From Welwitschia mirabilis (Eukaryota > Gnetophyta > Gnetopsida > Welwitschiales), in the NCBI GenBank assembly GCA_051453625.1, contig JBOZIK010000001.1:177648485-177712484 (forward strand): a stretch of DNA of 64,000 bases. Direction: 5' to 3'. A program made the position numbers and the translations under genes. The notes beneath the pieces were generated by a model. It searched no databases. It had not been told where the DNA came from and was given only the letters and a program-made list of their open reading frames with translations. Each line of letters starts with the position of its first letter. Positions within the stretch are counted from its first letter, which is position 1. Of this stretch, positions 12,780-23,807 are shown one piece after another.

Positions 12780-13930
12780 TAAAACCTATGAAGAAATGCT
12801 AAAATTAATGGAGAAAGGGCCTTGATCATTCAAAAATAGATTCTTAATTTTAAACTCTTAGACACCTTATTGATTCTGGAATTTGAAAAAATCTCCAAGT
12901 TCCTAATCTAGGTGAAACTCCTCTGTCTTAAATTACATCTTTGATTAGTGAAGGTTCTATCCAAAATCATCAACATCATTAAAATATCAATACATATAGA
13001 TGGCATCACTACTAACTAAGGGAAATTAAGTTATGCAAGACTATGTATCAAGATCTCCCCTAATCATAAGCTTCCATTGACCATCACTTTAAAGGACCCA
13101 AATAGAGTAGTTTTGGAGCATAAAATATAGTATGAGTGGATGCAATTTAAATGTATCCACTGTGTCTGCTTCAAACACAGAACATACCAGTGTAAGAAAA
13201 AGATAATACTAGTCTGGAAACTAGTACTAGTTTGAAAACTAGTCCCTCCTAATACTAATAAACTAGTCGAGAATTAGGTTAAATATAGATTAGCTATAAA
13301 CACTAAACAATAGGACACTTCATTATGGGATGAGATCCGTTTAGCTTTATATGAGGCATTAACTTCTCTAATCGTAGGCTCACTCTCACACGGCGATTAC
13401 TCCAGGGAGAAAATGGAAATCACAGCACAAAATGCATAAAAAGTCTCATTTTAATAGGTTTAAGAGTGGCAAGAGGTAAACAATAATAGATCTATATCAT
13501 AGTAAGAAAATCCTTTGGTGCCCTTAACTTTAGAAATGCCCCAAATGTTTTATCCTTAGGAAACAGCTTAGCAAAATTTCTTCCAAAGTAGAAAATTGTA
13601 AGTAGTGGTGCAGGTGCTAGTCAATCAGTAGATATAGTCCCAACCCCTACCCATCTAATTCCTTTTGCTATGAATCTAAACTTCAATTCATATAAAGATG
13701 ATAAAACAAAAAGGTGTAAGTGGAGTTCATAGGCCTCAAGGTATAGAATGAGAATGCAGGTCAGTACCATTAAGTCCCAGATGAAGATAATAATCTCCTT
13801 GGTATCCTTAGCATTAATAATGTCCTAGGTGTTTCTACTAATATTCATGAATCAACTAAGTAAAAAACCAAGATAACTCTCTCAAATCAAAAAAAAGTCA
13901 AAAAGAGGTAGGGAAAAAGGGAGTGTTGAT
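12780..13930 (+). pseudogene. LINE ORF1-like protein (DUF4283 plus zinc knuckle)
   Basis: The nucleic-acid-binding first protein of plant L1 elements, broken by stops and frameshifts. Around 12810-12880 the translation EKGPxSFKNRFLILNS matches the GPW...GR.L.L..W core of the DUF4283 domain. At 13015-13150 a better-preserved frame reads KLSYARLCIKI and then YEWMQFKC, as in the downstream part of the same family. A CX2CX4HX4C zinc knuckle (CIHCVCFKHRTYQC) lies at 13152-13193, with the usual Gly before His replaced by Lys. In intact elements this protein binds LINE RNA. The start was not located. Confidence 0.7.
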
Positions 13931-13944
13931 TTTAACAACCCTAG

Positions 13945-14700
13945 ATTATAAAGATTACTACCTAGAATATAAGGGGTCTAAATAGCCCTGATAAATAGAA
14001 GGAGATTAGACTTATTATCTCCTAGCAAAGAATAAACATTTTTATAGTTTTAGAGACAAAATTTCAAATCAATAAAATATATATGATTGTTAGAAATTGT
14101 ATGCCAAATCCTTCTTAGAGGTATACACACAATTTCTCTCTTCTTTTAATGGTAGGATTTTAATTTTATGGAATTCAAATGTTGTTGATTTTACATTGAA
14201 GTTTTGCTCTCTTTAGCTCATCCACCATGAAGAAATCTATAAGGGCATAGCCTTTTAAATATCCTTTATATATGGCTTTAATAACTCCAAAGAAAGGTAG
14301 CCTCTATGGACTGACGTAGCCAAAATTAGCCAAGCAGTTCATCAACCCTAGGTTATCTTAGAAAACTTTAATTGTATTGCTGAACCTGAAGAGAAAATCA
14401 ATGGTTTTCCAGTGGCCACTAAAGAATCAACGAGCTCCAAAACCTTTTTTTCAACAATCATCTCATAAATATAAAAAGTGTAGAATGTCTATTCACATGG
14501 TCTTACAAGCATCAAGGATATAGTAGAATATATTACAAACTAGATAGAGCACTAATAAACAACAATTGAATCAAATCCTTTCCTCATTTATTTGCTGATT
14601 TTCTTACTCTAGGTCTATTTGATTACTCCTCGATTATTCTAAAATGTAATGAAAGCATCATGGTAAATCCTCCTTTTTAGTTTTGCAAATTTTAGTGTGA
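13945..14700 (+). pseudogene. LINE AP-type endonuclease domain
   Basis: The domain that nicks target DNA in L1-type elements. Recognisable segments in order are NIRGLNSPDK (about 13966), LETKFQINKIY, SFIYGFNN with KERQPLWTDV (about 14265), and LENFNCIAEPEE (about 14358). The last corresponds to the family GDFN motif; here the catalytic Asp is Asn (codon 14364-14366), so the domain would be inactive even without its stops. Further on, YYKLDRALINNN matches the SRLDRxLVN region and GLFDYS matches the SDHSP region. It belongs to the same ORF2 as the downstream RT. Confidence 0.8.
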
Positions 14701-15284
14701 GAAAGATGAATTCTTTGATGTCATTCAGACAATGTGGTCTCCACATCCAATTAGTACATCCTTAGTTGACATCCAAAAGAAAATTAAGCATATTAAACAA
14801 GGGCTCAAAGATAAATTTGGATCCACCACTAGAGGCCTAAGGAAGTGTCTCCATTATGCTAAGCAAGCTCTTTTTAATATCCAAAAGTAGCTATAACTAT
14901 CCCCTACTGACTCTAATTTATTAGAGAAGAAAAGGTTCTCTATTCTTTCTTATAAAAATCTACTATTACAAGACTTCCTTCTTAATAAGTAGAAAGCTAA
15001 GATCAGATGGATATAATAAGAAGATCTAAATTCAACTTACTTTCATGTTTATCTAAAGCAAAGGCAATATATTTTGTCTATAAGCTCCATACATGATGTT
15101 AATGATATGCTGATTGATCAACCTAATGCTATCCACCATGAACTCATCTCCTTTTTCTAGGACCTTCTAGGAAATGAGGTAATATTAGAAAAGTTAAATC
15201 AAAGTTTTAAATGCTAAACCTAAAGTTAGTTAAGATTATTATATGAAGTTATGTAGGCCTATCTCATTTATAATGCATTTTTTA

Positions 15285-16500
15285 TGATTGGTAACGACAA
15301 AGCCCCTGGGACTGATGGTTTTCCTACAAAAGTTTTTAAAACCTCTTAGAACATTATAGGCAAAGATTTATGTAGGGCTATTAAAAAATTTTTCTGTGAT
15401 TACAACATACCAAAGAGTATTAACTCCAGTACCATTTATTTGATCCCTAAAAATTCTTATCCTAATGTGACCTCAAATTTTAGACCAATTGGTTACTACA
15501 ATATGACCTACAAAGCCATCTTAAAAATAATTTCATAGAGGCTTAAAGGAGTTACTAAAACTATTATGGGAGTAAATCAGGAGGCCTTTATTCCTCAAAT
15601 AAGCATCATTTATAACATCTTTCTAGCTCAAGAACTTGTCTAATATTATGCAAGGATGTCACAAGGTGTGCTCCCAAGATAGATCTAAGAAAGGCCTATG
15701 ATTTAGTGTCATGGATCTTTCTTAATGATCTTTTGAAAAGTATAGGCTTCTTATACAAAATGATCAGCTAGATTCGAGCTTGTATTACCACCCCTTATTT
15801 TTTAATCATTGTTAATGATGAATTATTAAGTTATTTCCTAGGTAAAAGGGGTATCAGGTAAGAAGATCCAGTGTCCCCCTACTTGTTTTCATTGGTTGTG
15901 GAGTACCTATCCAACAACCTTTAGAAAATGGCTGAGGACATCTTGTTTCATTTCCATCTAAAATGTCATAATCTTTAAATCACCCATTTGTGCTATGCTA
16001 ATGATATTTTTTATTTTATAGAGGTGATGTTAACTCCATTCATTATATAAAAAAAGCTCTGTATCATTTTTCAGATGGATCTGGGCTTAAGGTAAACTTT
16101 TCTAATAGCCAGACATTCTTTGGAGGCATATCTTAGGGGTAAAAAGATATTTATCTTTAATTGTTGGGCTTCTATAAAGGAACCCTCCTAGTTAAATATA
16201 GTGGAGTATCTCTCACATCTAATAAACTCTCTATTGTACATTGCTTATCTCTAATTCTTAGAGTAATTAAGAGAAACAGATCATGAATCATAAAATTCCT
16301 CTCTTATGCTGCTAGACTTGTTTTAGTTAAATCTGTGCTTTAGTTCTTGTCTTCTTTCTGGTGTAGGATGTTTTTTCTACCTAAGAAGCTCCTCTTTAAA
16401 ACTAATTCTCTTTATAAAATATTTCTTTGGATAGGTTCACTTGATCATTCCAAGAAGGCCTCCATAGCTTGACATAATTTGGTGTAGTCAAAAATAGTAG
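15285..16500 (+). pseudogene. LINE reverse transcriptase domain
   Basis: Clear plant L1 reverse transcriptase with frameshifts and stops. Segments in order: DKAPGTDGFPTKVF (about 15298), IYLIPKN, FRPIGYYNMTYKAILK (about 15480), NQEAFIP, KIDLRKAYDLVSW (about 15678; first catalytic Asp kept), then a GIRxEDPVSPYLFSLV region (about 15850; family RQGDP..SPYLF). The catalytic FADD box reads YANDIFYF (15994-16014): the first Asp is Asn (codon 16000-16002). Downstream GGLGLSDNILMNKYL (about 16500) is the usual GGLGIR...N.ALL stretch. This enzyme copies LINE RNA at the nicked target; this copy is inactive. Confidence 0.85.
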
Positions 16501-17729
16501 GTGGATTAGGTTTAAGTGACAACATTCTAATGAATAAATATTTAGTACTAGCCTAGCTATGGAATTTATCTCACAAAAAAGACAGCCTCTGGGTTAAATG
16601 GTATAATGAGTAGTATTTTAGAGACTCATACATCTATCAATATTAAGTGAAGTAAAACATCTCTTAGATCATTAAAAAAATTCTAAAATTAGATGTTAAG
16701 TAGGAAGGTATATTTAAATCGTCAGTAGTGCTTTGGTTTGGACTACATCTGGTTAGCCTTTCTTTACCTTCTCAACCTACTTGTAGCTACATGAATAGGC
16801 CCTCAAGGTAAAATGGTTCTCTCTAGTTTGGAATAAATTTGCTTTACCAAAACAATTCTTTATTACTTGGCTAGCCTATAATAACAAATTGGTCATAAAG
16901 GATATATTGATTAAGTTTGGTCTTCAGATTGATCCTACTTATTTTCTTTGTGATTTGATCAAAGAAATCAGAAATCACATCTTTTTTTACTGCACCCACC
17001 CCCCCCCGCGCTCACACCCCCCCCGCCACCCGCCATCCCCTGCTTCTCCATTCTCTTAGCTTCTCTAGTCAGCATTAAGCCTGATTTACCTATAATTCCT
17101 TGTTGTTTTATGGTCTACCCTGATGATCTAGCTAAAGTAGTGAGCTAGATCTAGATCCTCTAAGCATAGCATCATCAAGTCTTTATTCACCACTTACCCT
17201 TATCATGTTTGGCGAGGGAGGAATGTAAAACTCTTTAACTAGAGAGAATTTAATCTCACTGTTATTCTGAAGAGGTAAGAAAGTAGGAAACTACTAATTT
17301 ATACTCTTATTTCTTTTAAAGATTTAGCTCAAGCTATTTTTGCAAGTGCTTCCCCCAGGAACATACTAATTTGAGTTGATGTAAAAGATCTATATCCTAA
17401 GGCTTCTTAAGCCTACTATCAGAAATTTGAATACCTTTAAATTTATGGCTTCTATGCTTTACAGTCCATCTCTTATAAGATATTCTAATTGATTCATTAG
17501 TGGAGATTCCCCTAGGCTTAGCAATTAAAGTTGCTGGGTAGTTGTAGATAATTTGCTACCTCCATTAGCTTCTGCTCGTGAAAGCTCACCTAAGTGTTTT
17601 ACAATGCCTTAGGACCTCTTCCCCTCCCCTCACCCCCCCTCCCTCCTTTTTAATAGCTTCTAAAGTAACCTATTTATTCTTAGGTCGGCTGCCCCTATTT
17701 TTATAATAAATTTCATTCAAAAAAAATGG
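16501..17729 (+). pseudogene. LINE ORF2 C-terminal region and 3' end
   Basis: Continues the RT frame loosely: LPSQPTC, then VWNKFALPKQFFITWLA type sequence at about 16830, ending in a C..C/H-rich segment (CDLIKEIRNHIFFYCTHP, about 16950-16999) that matches the plant zf-RVT region. A very C-rich stretch (16992-17042) follows immediately and breaks the frame, and a second C-rich stretch lies at 17616-17646. The 3' end carries an A-rich tail at 17719-17726. Confidence 0.65.
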
Positions 17730-18385
17730 GGGAATGTCTTTCTATAACTCTCAAGATGGATCTCCCGTCCTTCGATCTCCTATATTAAGAATGTCTGGTG
17801 CAAATGAAGATGTAGAGGAGAGTTAAAGGAGGGGGATCCTTATTTATAGGGTTAATAAAAAAATTGATACACAAAATTCACTACAAACATGCTCAATTAC
17901 AAGAAAGAAATGGACAAAATGGACAAAGGTTGGCTAGTGGTTATAAGGATTGTTCTGGCTGTCATGGGATGGCTAAGAAAATGTTGGATCAAATGTTACA
18001 TTCATCATATTGCATGTCGTGGGCATGACCATGGGGATGACACTTCTTTATAAAAGATGCTTTAATAGTACTAGCTCTATTACATGTTAGCATTTAATGT
18101 GACATCTATAGTATTATCGTCCTGCCTATCGTGGGGATGATAGAGGGCGATAGTCATTTTTGTTCTTATAATTCAAGAGAAGCTAGCCTTTTTTATTAGT
18201 AACCTTTCTTCAAATCCATTATATTAAAATTTGTCTTAAATTCCTCTAATCATGCTAAGAATTACACATTCTAAGATCTTTTATCAATCCTTCATAATCC
18301 TTAGAATTTCATTTAAACCTATATAAATATTCTGCAAAATAACTCATAACACCTCACTAAATATATACAATTTGGTAGTGCATCA
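17730..18385 (-). repeat. 3' LTR of element AB, part above the LINE
   Basis: Resumes the LTR sequence after the LINE, aligning with 25063-25751. It contains two copies of the GTCATCC...GGATGAC-type motif (about 18003-18045 and 18115-18155) and ends TTGGTAGTGCATCA, so the minus-strand LTR begins TGATGCACTACC. Confidence 0.75.
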
Positions 18386-18405
18386 TATCCCACCACTTAT
18401 CCTTT
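18386..18405 (-). promoter_or_regulatory. Polypurine tract of element AB
   Basis: The minus strand reads AAAGGATAAGTGGTGGGATA directly before the TGATG start of the 3' LTR, the position and composition of a plus-strand primer. The related tract beside the LTR ending at 56154 reads AAAAGGATAAGTAGGAGG. Confidence 0.7.
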
Positions 18406-20080
18406 ATTAGTCCCTTAAAAAAACCAATTTAGCAACTATAATTATGACCTAAATTATCCTAAAAATTAATCTAAAATTATAAAATAGTCTCATAAATAAT
18501 CTAAAACACATTACATAACAAAATAACATGTAATACATCATGTGCATGGAGTGAAAATTTTAAAATTATGTCTCATGAAATCTATAAAATAACTTAAAAA
18601 TTTATGAAAATGATCTATAAAAATGAATCTTTCACCCTCCCTTCCCTCTTATTCCCTCCCCCACTCCAAAAAAAATAATACGTCCTTATTAGCTAATAAA
18701 GCAAAGAAAGCAAACGGGAGTGAGAAAGCAGATGATGAATGTTTTTAAATTTGGATAACTCTCTAAAATAAGTAAAAATCTAAGTATATAAATGTTAGAT
18801 CGAAAAATAGATATGTATGAAATATTTTGACAAGCATAGAAAAGGTAGTCAGTAAAAATGTACTAATTAGAATGAAGCAGATGCATGAATGCCCAACACA
18901 TATGCCATTACAAAAATGATTAAGAGATGTATTTAGAACTTAAAAAGACTAAAAATAAACATTAAAAAATTATTAAGAAAACTTATTTAAGCAATAAATA
19001 AATTCTTTATTAAACAATAGGCAAGAAAACCATTAAATGTTAAGGTCCTAAAATGATAATAAAATATGGAAATGGCTTTGAAACAACTAATTGAATAATG
19101 AAAAAAACAAAAAGAATGAACATAAGGTAACATAAATAAGATAGCCTATCTAACCTAAATTTTAAACTAGCAAACCCCCACAAAAAAAATCATAACATAA
19201 CTTAATTTTAAAATGCATAACTTAATGTATAAAAAATTTCATTTGATAAGGCAGTGATTATGAGGATGCTAAAAATTAAATGCTTTAAATAATAAGTGAT
19301 AAGATTAAAAAATTGCTAAATAATAAACTTACCTGATTGCATCTCAAAAAAAAAACACCTGAAGCCTTAGAAATAAAATGATCATCTAGAAGGACTTAAG
19401 AGTCTAGGAAACAAGTAATGTCTCTAACAACACTAGGAACATAATTGATCTCATAGCCTTCAAGTTTTTATTATTTTTTTATCTAACTATCATGATGAGA
19501 GGAGTGCAGCCACAGTTAGAGAAGTAAGAACTATGAAGCATGACCAGTTGAACCCCTAGTGGAGTTTTCACAGTTATCATATTACACTATCAAAGGCCCC
19601 TCTTAAGAAAATTTACTTTAGCGTACTTGCGGTATGACATCATGGTGATCATGTTTTTGAGTTATCTCAAATATAAAACATCATGGTCTTATTTCATTAT
19701 CTTTCTTTTTTTTTTATTTTTACACAATTGAAAACATTTTACATGACCAAACACTCCAAAATAAAAAGATGAAGTTATAAGATAAAAGATAAGAAAAGAA
19801 CACCTTTAAAGAATTTAAGACCTTTTCATCATTGAGAAAAACATAAAAAATAAATCATTGTCCTTCAAACTAAAGTTCATAGACATGTAAATGTTTTAAG
19901 ATTGGGTGAATTTAATCTTACCACTATAAAATACCCAAGTTAAAGACTAGTCATGGAAATAAATACATAAGTCATGTTTGAATGATGATCAAGTGATATC
20001 ATAATGGCCTCTAAAGGAAAAAACTAAGAGAAAATTCAAACAATGAGAGGGAAGAAGTTCTGCTTATCAAGGGGAACCTC
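18406..20080 (-). other. Spacer between pol remnant and 3' LTR of element AB
   Basis: About 1.7 kb without a supported ORF. It includes a pyrimidine-rich, C-rich stretch at 18632-18666. Athila and Tat elements typically have a long non-pol region here, in some cases with an envelope-like ORF; I see no such ORF. Confidence 0.5.
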
Positions 20081-20084
20081 TAAG

Positions 20085-20250
20085 GCTATCACTTCTATCA
20101 TGTTTATATTAAAGGTTGCTCATATATTTTTAGCATTTGCTCCTTAACTTTCTAAATTTATTTAGTGGTTATGTCAGATATCTCAACAGAGCCATTAGAA
20201 TGTATTTTCTCAATAAACTAAGAAATTAACCATTTTAAGGTTAATTTATT
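20085..20250 (-). pseudogene. Integrase C-terminal remnant of element AB
   Basis: On the minus strand the segment NGSVEISDITTK followed by QMLKIYEQP aligns with NDSVEISNLITIEIQKING and RLKLYES at 58700-58790 of the other gypsy element. In this lineage that stretch is the very end of integrase (usually ...FKVNGQRLKPY). Nothing upstream of it in pol is present: moving up the element the next recognisable sequence is protease at about 20780. This marks the boundary of an internal deletion. Confidence 0.6.
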
Positions 20251-20518
20251 AAAAGTTAAAAAAAAAGATAAAGGCATAACCATCATCAAAAGTAAATACC
20301 AAAGAAAAATAAAAATAAAATTTATTCAAATTATGAAATATATTCAATACTTTTATTAAAAAGAAAGAAAAAATAAGGATTTGTTTCTAAGATTATGATC
20401 TCAGAATATTACACTCTTTCAAAGAAATAAGGTCCAAATCAAATATTCACCAATTAATAGAACATAAAATGTATAGAATTATTTTTTATTGGAATCAATT
20501 AGAGGAAGAGAGGGAGAT

Positions 20519-20605
20519 CAAGTGCACAAATTTTGGAAATCAAAAGAAAGAAATAAAATGTATGAGATCACGCAAGTGCACAAATTTTGGAAATCAAAAG
20601 AAAGA
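20519..20605 (+). repeat. Two direct copies of a 33-bp unit
   Basis: A unit beginning CAAGTGCACAAATTTTGG occurs at about 20519-20551 and 20573-20605 with essentially no differences, separated by 21 bases. It sits at the place where RT, RNase H and integrase core are missing from element AB, so it may be connected with the deletion event. The open frame across it (20489-20710) reads the unit twice as QVHKFWKSKER and is probably not a gene. Confidence 0.8.
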
Positions 20606-20779
20606 TTAAGATTATTTTTTATTCAGGGAAGAGATTTCATTTATTATGAGAGGTTTGTTTTAATTGTTATAAAGAAAAATATATTTCAGTCAATTAGAAA
20701 TATTTTTTAGATTCAAACTAAACTTTTCAGTTTCTAGCTCATGTAGTGAACGATCTCCCTTAAAGTGCGAGTTTTCATT

Positions 20780-21640
20780 TAACAATTAGACTTCCTTGAA
20801 TTCTAGGGATTATATTTATTCTTCATTCTAATAAGAAAAGTTATGCCCAAAGTTAGATGCATCAAAGGTATCTAAGTTCTTAATCTCAAGTGGATCATCA
20901 TAAAGCATGGGTTGGTGTAATGTTAACCATCTTTCTTTAATGGGATGATGTTAAAGGAATAAAGTTAGTTTAATTTTATTTTCTATGTTCCATTTATCAC
21001 ATAGGTCTTTCTCAGCTGTGTCAAATACTTTAATTAAAAACTTTTTATTTCTTAGATAATACTTCATCATTCTAGTTCTTGTATCAATAATGTAGTGAGC
21101 TATTGCACANNNNNNNNNNNNNNNNNNNNNNNNNNNNNNNNNNNNNNNNNNNNNNNNNNNNNNNNNNNNNNNNNNNNNNNNNNNNNNNNNNNNNNNNNNN
21201 NNNNNNNNNTCATTCTAGTTCTTGTATCAATAATGTAGTGAGCTATTGCACAGAAGGCTCATCTTAGAAGTAATGAGTAACCATCATTATGTTCTACCTC
21301 TATGGTAATCACATATATCGGGTAACATACCTCTTCAATTTGAATTAGTAAATCTTTGATGACCTTTAAGGGTTTCTTAACTAAAGTGTTTTCTAACTTT
21401 AAGAGAATCTAAGTAGGCTCTATTCTACCTTCTAAACCAAGTCTTTTACAAATATAAAATGGCATGATGTTAAAATTTGCTTTAATGTTGATTAAAGCTC
21501 TCTTGATCTTTTTGTTTTCCTCTAATGTAACACTCATTGTTTCTGCCCCTAGATCTTTAATTTTTGGAGATTTTTATAATACTAAGTTTTTTAGGGATTT
21601 TGCTAAAAAGACTTTACTAGGAATAAATTATTTTATTTTC
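20780..21640 (-). pseudogene. Aspartic protease region of element AB
   Basis: Homologous to the protease region of the gypsy element at 61626-62240. On the minus strand it reads MSVTLEENKKIKRALI, then the active-site region, then FNIMPFYICKRLGLEGRIEPT, LLLRxAFCAIAHYIIDTRTR, MMKYYLRNKKFLIKVFDTAEK and a HHPIKERWLTLHQPML end. The catalytic D-[ST/L]-G-A-S box appears as NINAN, so the active Asp (codon at 21487-21489), Gly and Ser are all changed. The enzyme would normally cut the Gag-Pol polyprotein. A 100-N gap (21110-21209) lies inside, with the same 43 bases on both sides. Confidence 0.7.
21110..21209. other. Assembly gap (N) with duplicated flanks
   Basis: 100 N flanked by identical 43-base sequences (21067-21109 and 21210-21252). 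This is the pattern of two contig ends that overlap but were not merged. Confidence 0.95.
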
Positions 21641-23807
21641 TTCTTGTTAAGTCTTTGCATAGCTTTGAGTACCTTGAATTTTCTTACAAACTTTTCCAGA
21701 GGGTAAGTTTATGCTCATACATTTCATCAAGGTTTTGAGATGTTCATTAAAAGTTGAATTAGCAGTAAGCCTATCAAACCAATGGGTATCTAGTTTCTTT
21801 TTTGAATTTAATGAAGAATTTTTCCTTTTACTTTTACCAAGAGAAGGGAAGTTGTAATTTTCTAATTTTTTCATGTATTATTCTTTCTCATCATCTCTAG
21901 TGTTATTTTTAGAGGTTGATGCTTCACAAGGAGAAGGGTTTGTTTCTTAACCATTTTGTGTTACAACCTTAAAATCTCCTTATTTCATAGGGGTTTGGAA
22001 AAGGTTATGTTGCTAAAAATCCTTGTGATCTTTAGTTTACCAACATTATTTGTTGAAGGCCATTAACTAAGTTTTCAATGTTGGCATTTTGCTTTTCTTG
22101 TAATTTTATAAAGTTATCAATAAAGTTTTGAAGTGAATCATTTTGATGTTGAAAATTTGATGGACTTGGTTGAGTGTTTAAATGTTTGATTTAATTTTTG
22201 AAAGGTTGAAAATTATTTTGAAAATTTTTAAACTTGTTATCAAAGGTTTGTAAGTGGGATTATAAATTCATCCTAGGTTGTGATTAGTAGAAGTTTAAAA
22301 ATTTTTGGTTAAAAACCTAAACTTCTTCATGTATCTTTTCTTTTTACGTGGCCAAAAGTGGACAATTTTTAGTTATGTGGTAGTTGTCCTCACATAAGTC
22401 ACATGTTGAAATAACATTCTTATTAGTTGCTAATTTTGCATCTAAAATTATTCAGTGTACTTATCTAGAATTTTTGTAAAATCTCTGATCAAATTTATAG
22501 GATTGTCTTCTACCTCATGTTCTTATTTAATGTCTTTCAAATCTTTGAGAATTTCTCCTACATTGTAGTATCTTTCAATGTTGGCCAAGTTTAACTTACC
22601 TTCACAAGTTCCTTTAATGTTTTTCAAGCATTCTATAATGTAAGGTTCATAAGGTTTTTTGTTACAAAAGAAGTCTATGACTTATTTTGTTTGGAAGATT
22701 AACCCATTATAAAAGTAGTTGAATAGGTCTTCTCATGTAAAAGCATCCACTAGATTAGAGTGAATGACAATGAAGAAGAATTTGTGTGTGAAAGCATAAT
22801 CCTCATTTAGTTGTTTTTGAAAATTTATCACTTCTTTATTTCTTTTTCCAATGATTTTTTCACTCATGAATCTTTTAATGAAGGCCTTCTAGACTTGATT
22901 CTAAGACTTTAAACTTTATGGGGTATAGTTTTTAGCCAAGGTTTTGATCTTTCCTTCAATGTCATTGGAAAAATGATCATATATGTATGATTATTAATCC
23001 TGTGCTTTTCGTTTCCTATGGTAAAAACTAATTGTCCTATATCTGCAATGTGTTGAAGGGGATCCTCATCGTGTTCATCACTAAAAATTNNNNNNNNNNN
23101 NNNNNNNNNNNNNNNNNNNNNNNNNNNNNNNNNNNNNNNNNNNNNNNNNNNNNNNNNNNNNNNNNNNNNNNNNNNNNNNNNNNNNNNNNNNNNNNNNNNN
23201 NNNNNNNNNNNNNNNNNNNNNNNNNNNNNNNNNNNNNNNNNNNNNNNNNNNNNNNNNNNNNNNNNNNNNNNNNNNNNNNNNNNNNNNNNNNNNNNNNNNN
23301 NNNNNNNNNNNNNNNNNNNNNNNNNNNNNNNNNNNNNNNNNNNNNNNNNNNNNNNNNNNNNNNNNNNNNNNNNNNNNNNNNNNNNNNNNNNNNNNNNNNN
23401 NNNNNNNNNNNNNNNNNNNNNNNNNNNNNNNNNNNNNNNNNNNNNNNNNNNNNNNNNNNNNNNNNNNNNNNNNNNNNNNNNNNNNNNNNNNNNNNNNNNN
23501 NNNNNNNNNNNNNNNNNNNNNNNNNNNNNNNNNNNNNNNNNNNNNNNNNNNNNNNNNNNNNNNNNNNNNNNNNNNNNNNNNNNNNNNNNNNNNNNNNNNN
23601 NNNNNNNNNNNNNNNNNNNNNNNNNNNNNNNNNNNNTGAATAGGCATGTAGGTTCTTTAACTCCACATCATTTCCTATTGATAAATTGAAAGGATTTTGA
23701 ATTTCTTATTTCCTATTTGCTATTAATTCTCTAAGTGTAAGGTTCACATTAGGATTAGGAGTTGAAGATCCTATAACTTGTTTTTGCTTTTATGTAGTAC
23801 TCAACAT
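21640..23807 (-). pseudogene. gag of element AB (Athila/Tat-like)
   Basis: Capsid-nucleocapsid gene of a Ty3/gypsy element. The presumed ATG is at 23807; the fifth codon after it is already a stop, so the start is uncertain. After the N run (23090-23636) the frame continues with EHDEDPLQHIADIGQL and then FPMTLKEGSKPWLKTIP, matching the EDP..HL..F and LFPFSL.DKA..WL motifs of this gag family. The C-terminal part at 21647-21874 reads MKKLENYNFPSLGKSKR and then WFDRLTANSTFNEHLKTLMK. That matches FLNRLNTNPTFDEHLKYLMQ in the element at 62337-62645, just before protease. Many stops are present. Confidence 0.7.
23090..23636. other. Assembly gap (N)
   Basis: 547 N inside gag of element AB. Confidence 0.95.

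Larger units (their letters stand above)
12336..17729 (+). mobile_element. L1-type LINE, nearly full length
   Basis: A non-LTR retrotransposon on the plus strand with ORF1-like (12780-13930), endonuclease (13945-14700), RT (15285-16500) and C-terminal (to about 17040) regions, all broken. It ends with an A-rich tail (17719-17726) after a TTTATAATAAATTTCATTC type 3' end. It is flanked by a target-site duplication: GAGCACATCTTTCT at 12322-12335 and GGGAATGTCTTTCT at 17730-17743. The uninterrupted LTR copy reads GGGAACATCTTTCT at 25063-25076, which confirms the empty-site sequence. Confidence 0.85.

Noticed and set aside
20489-20710. 73-codon ORF with an internal repeat
   Set aside because: Created by the 33-bp duplication in a deletion scar; no family match.
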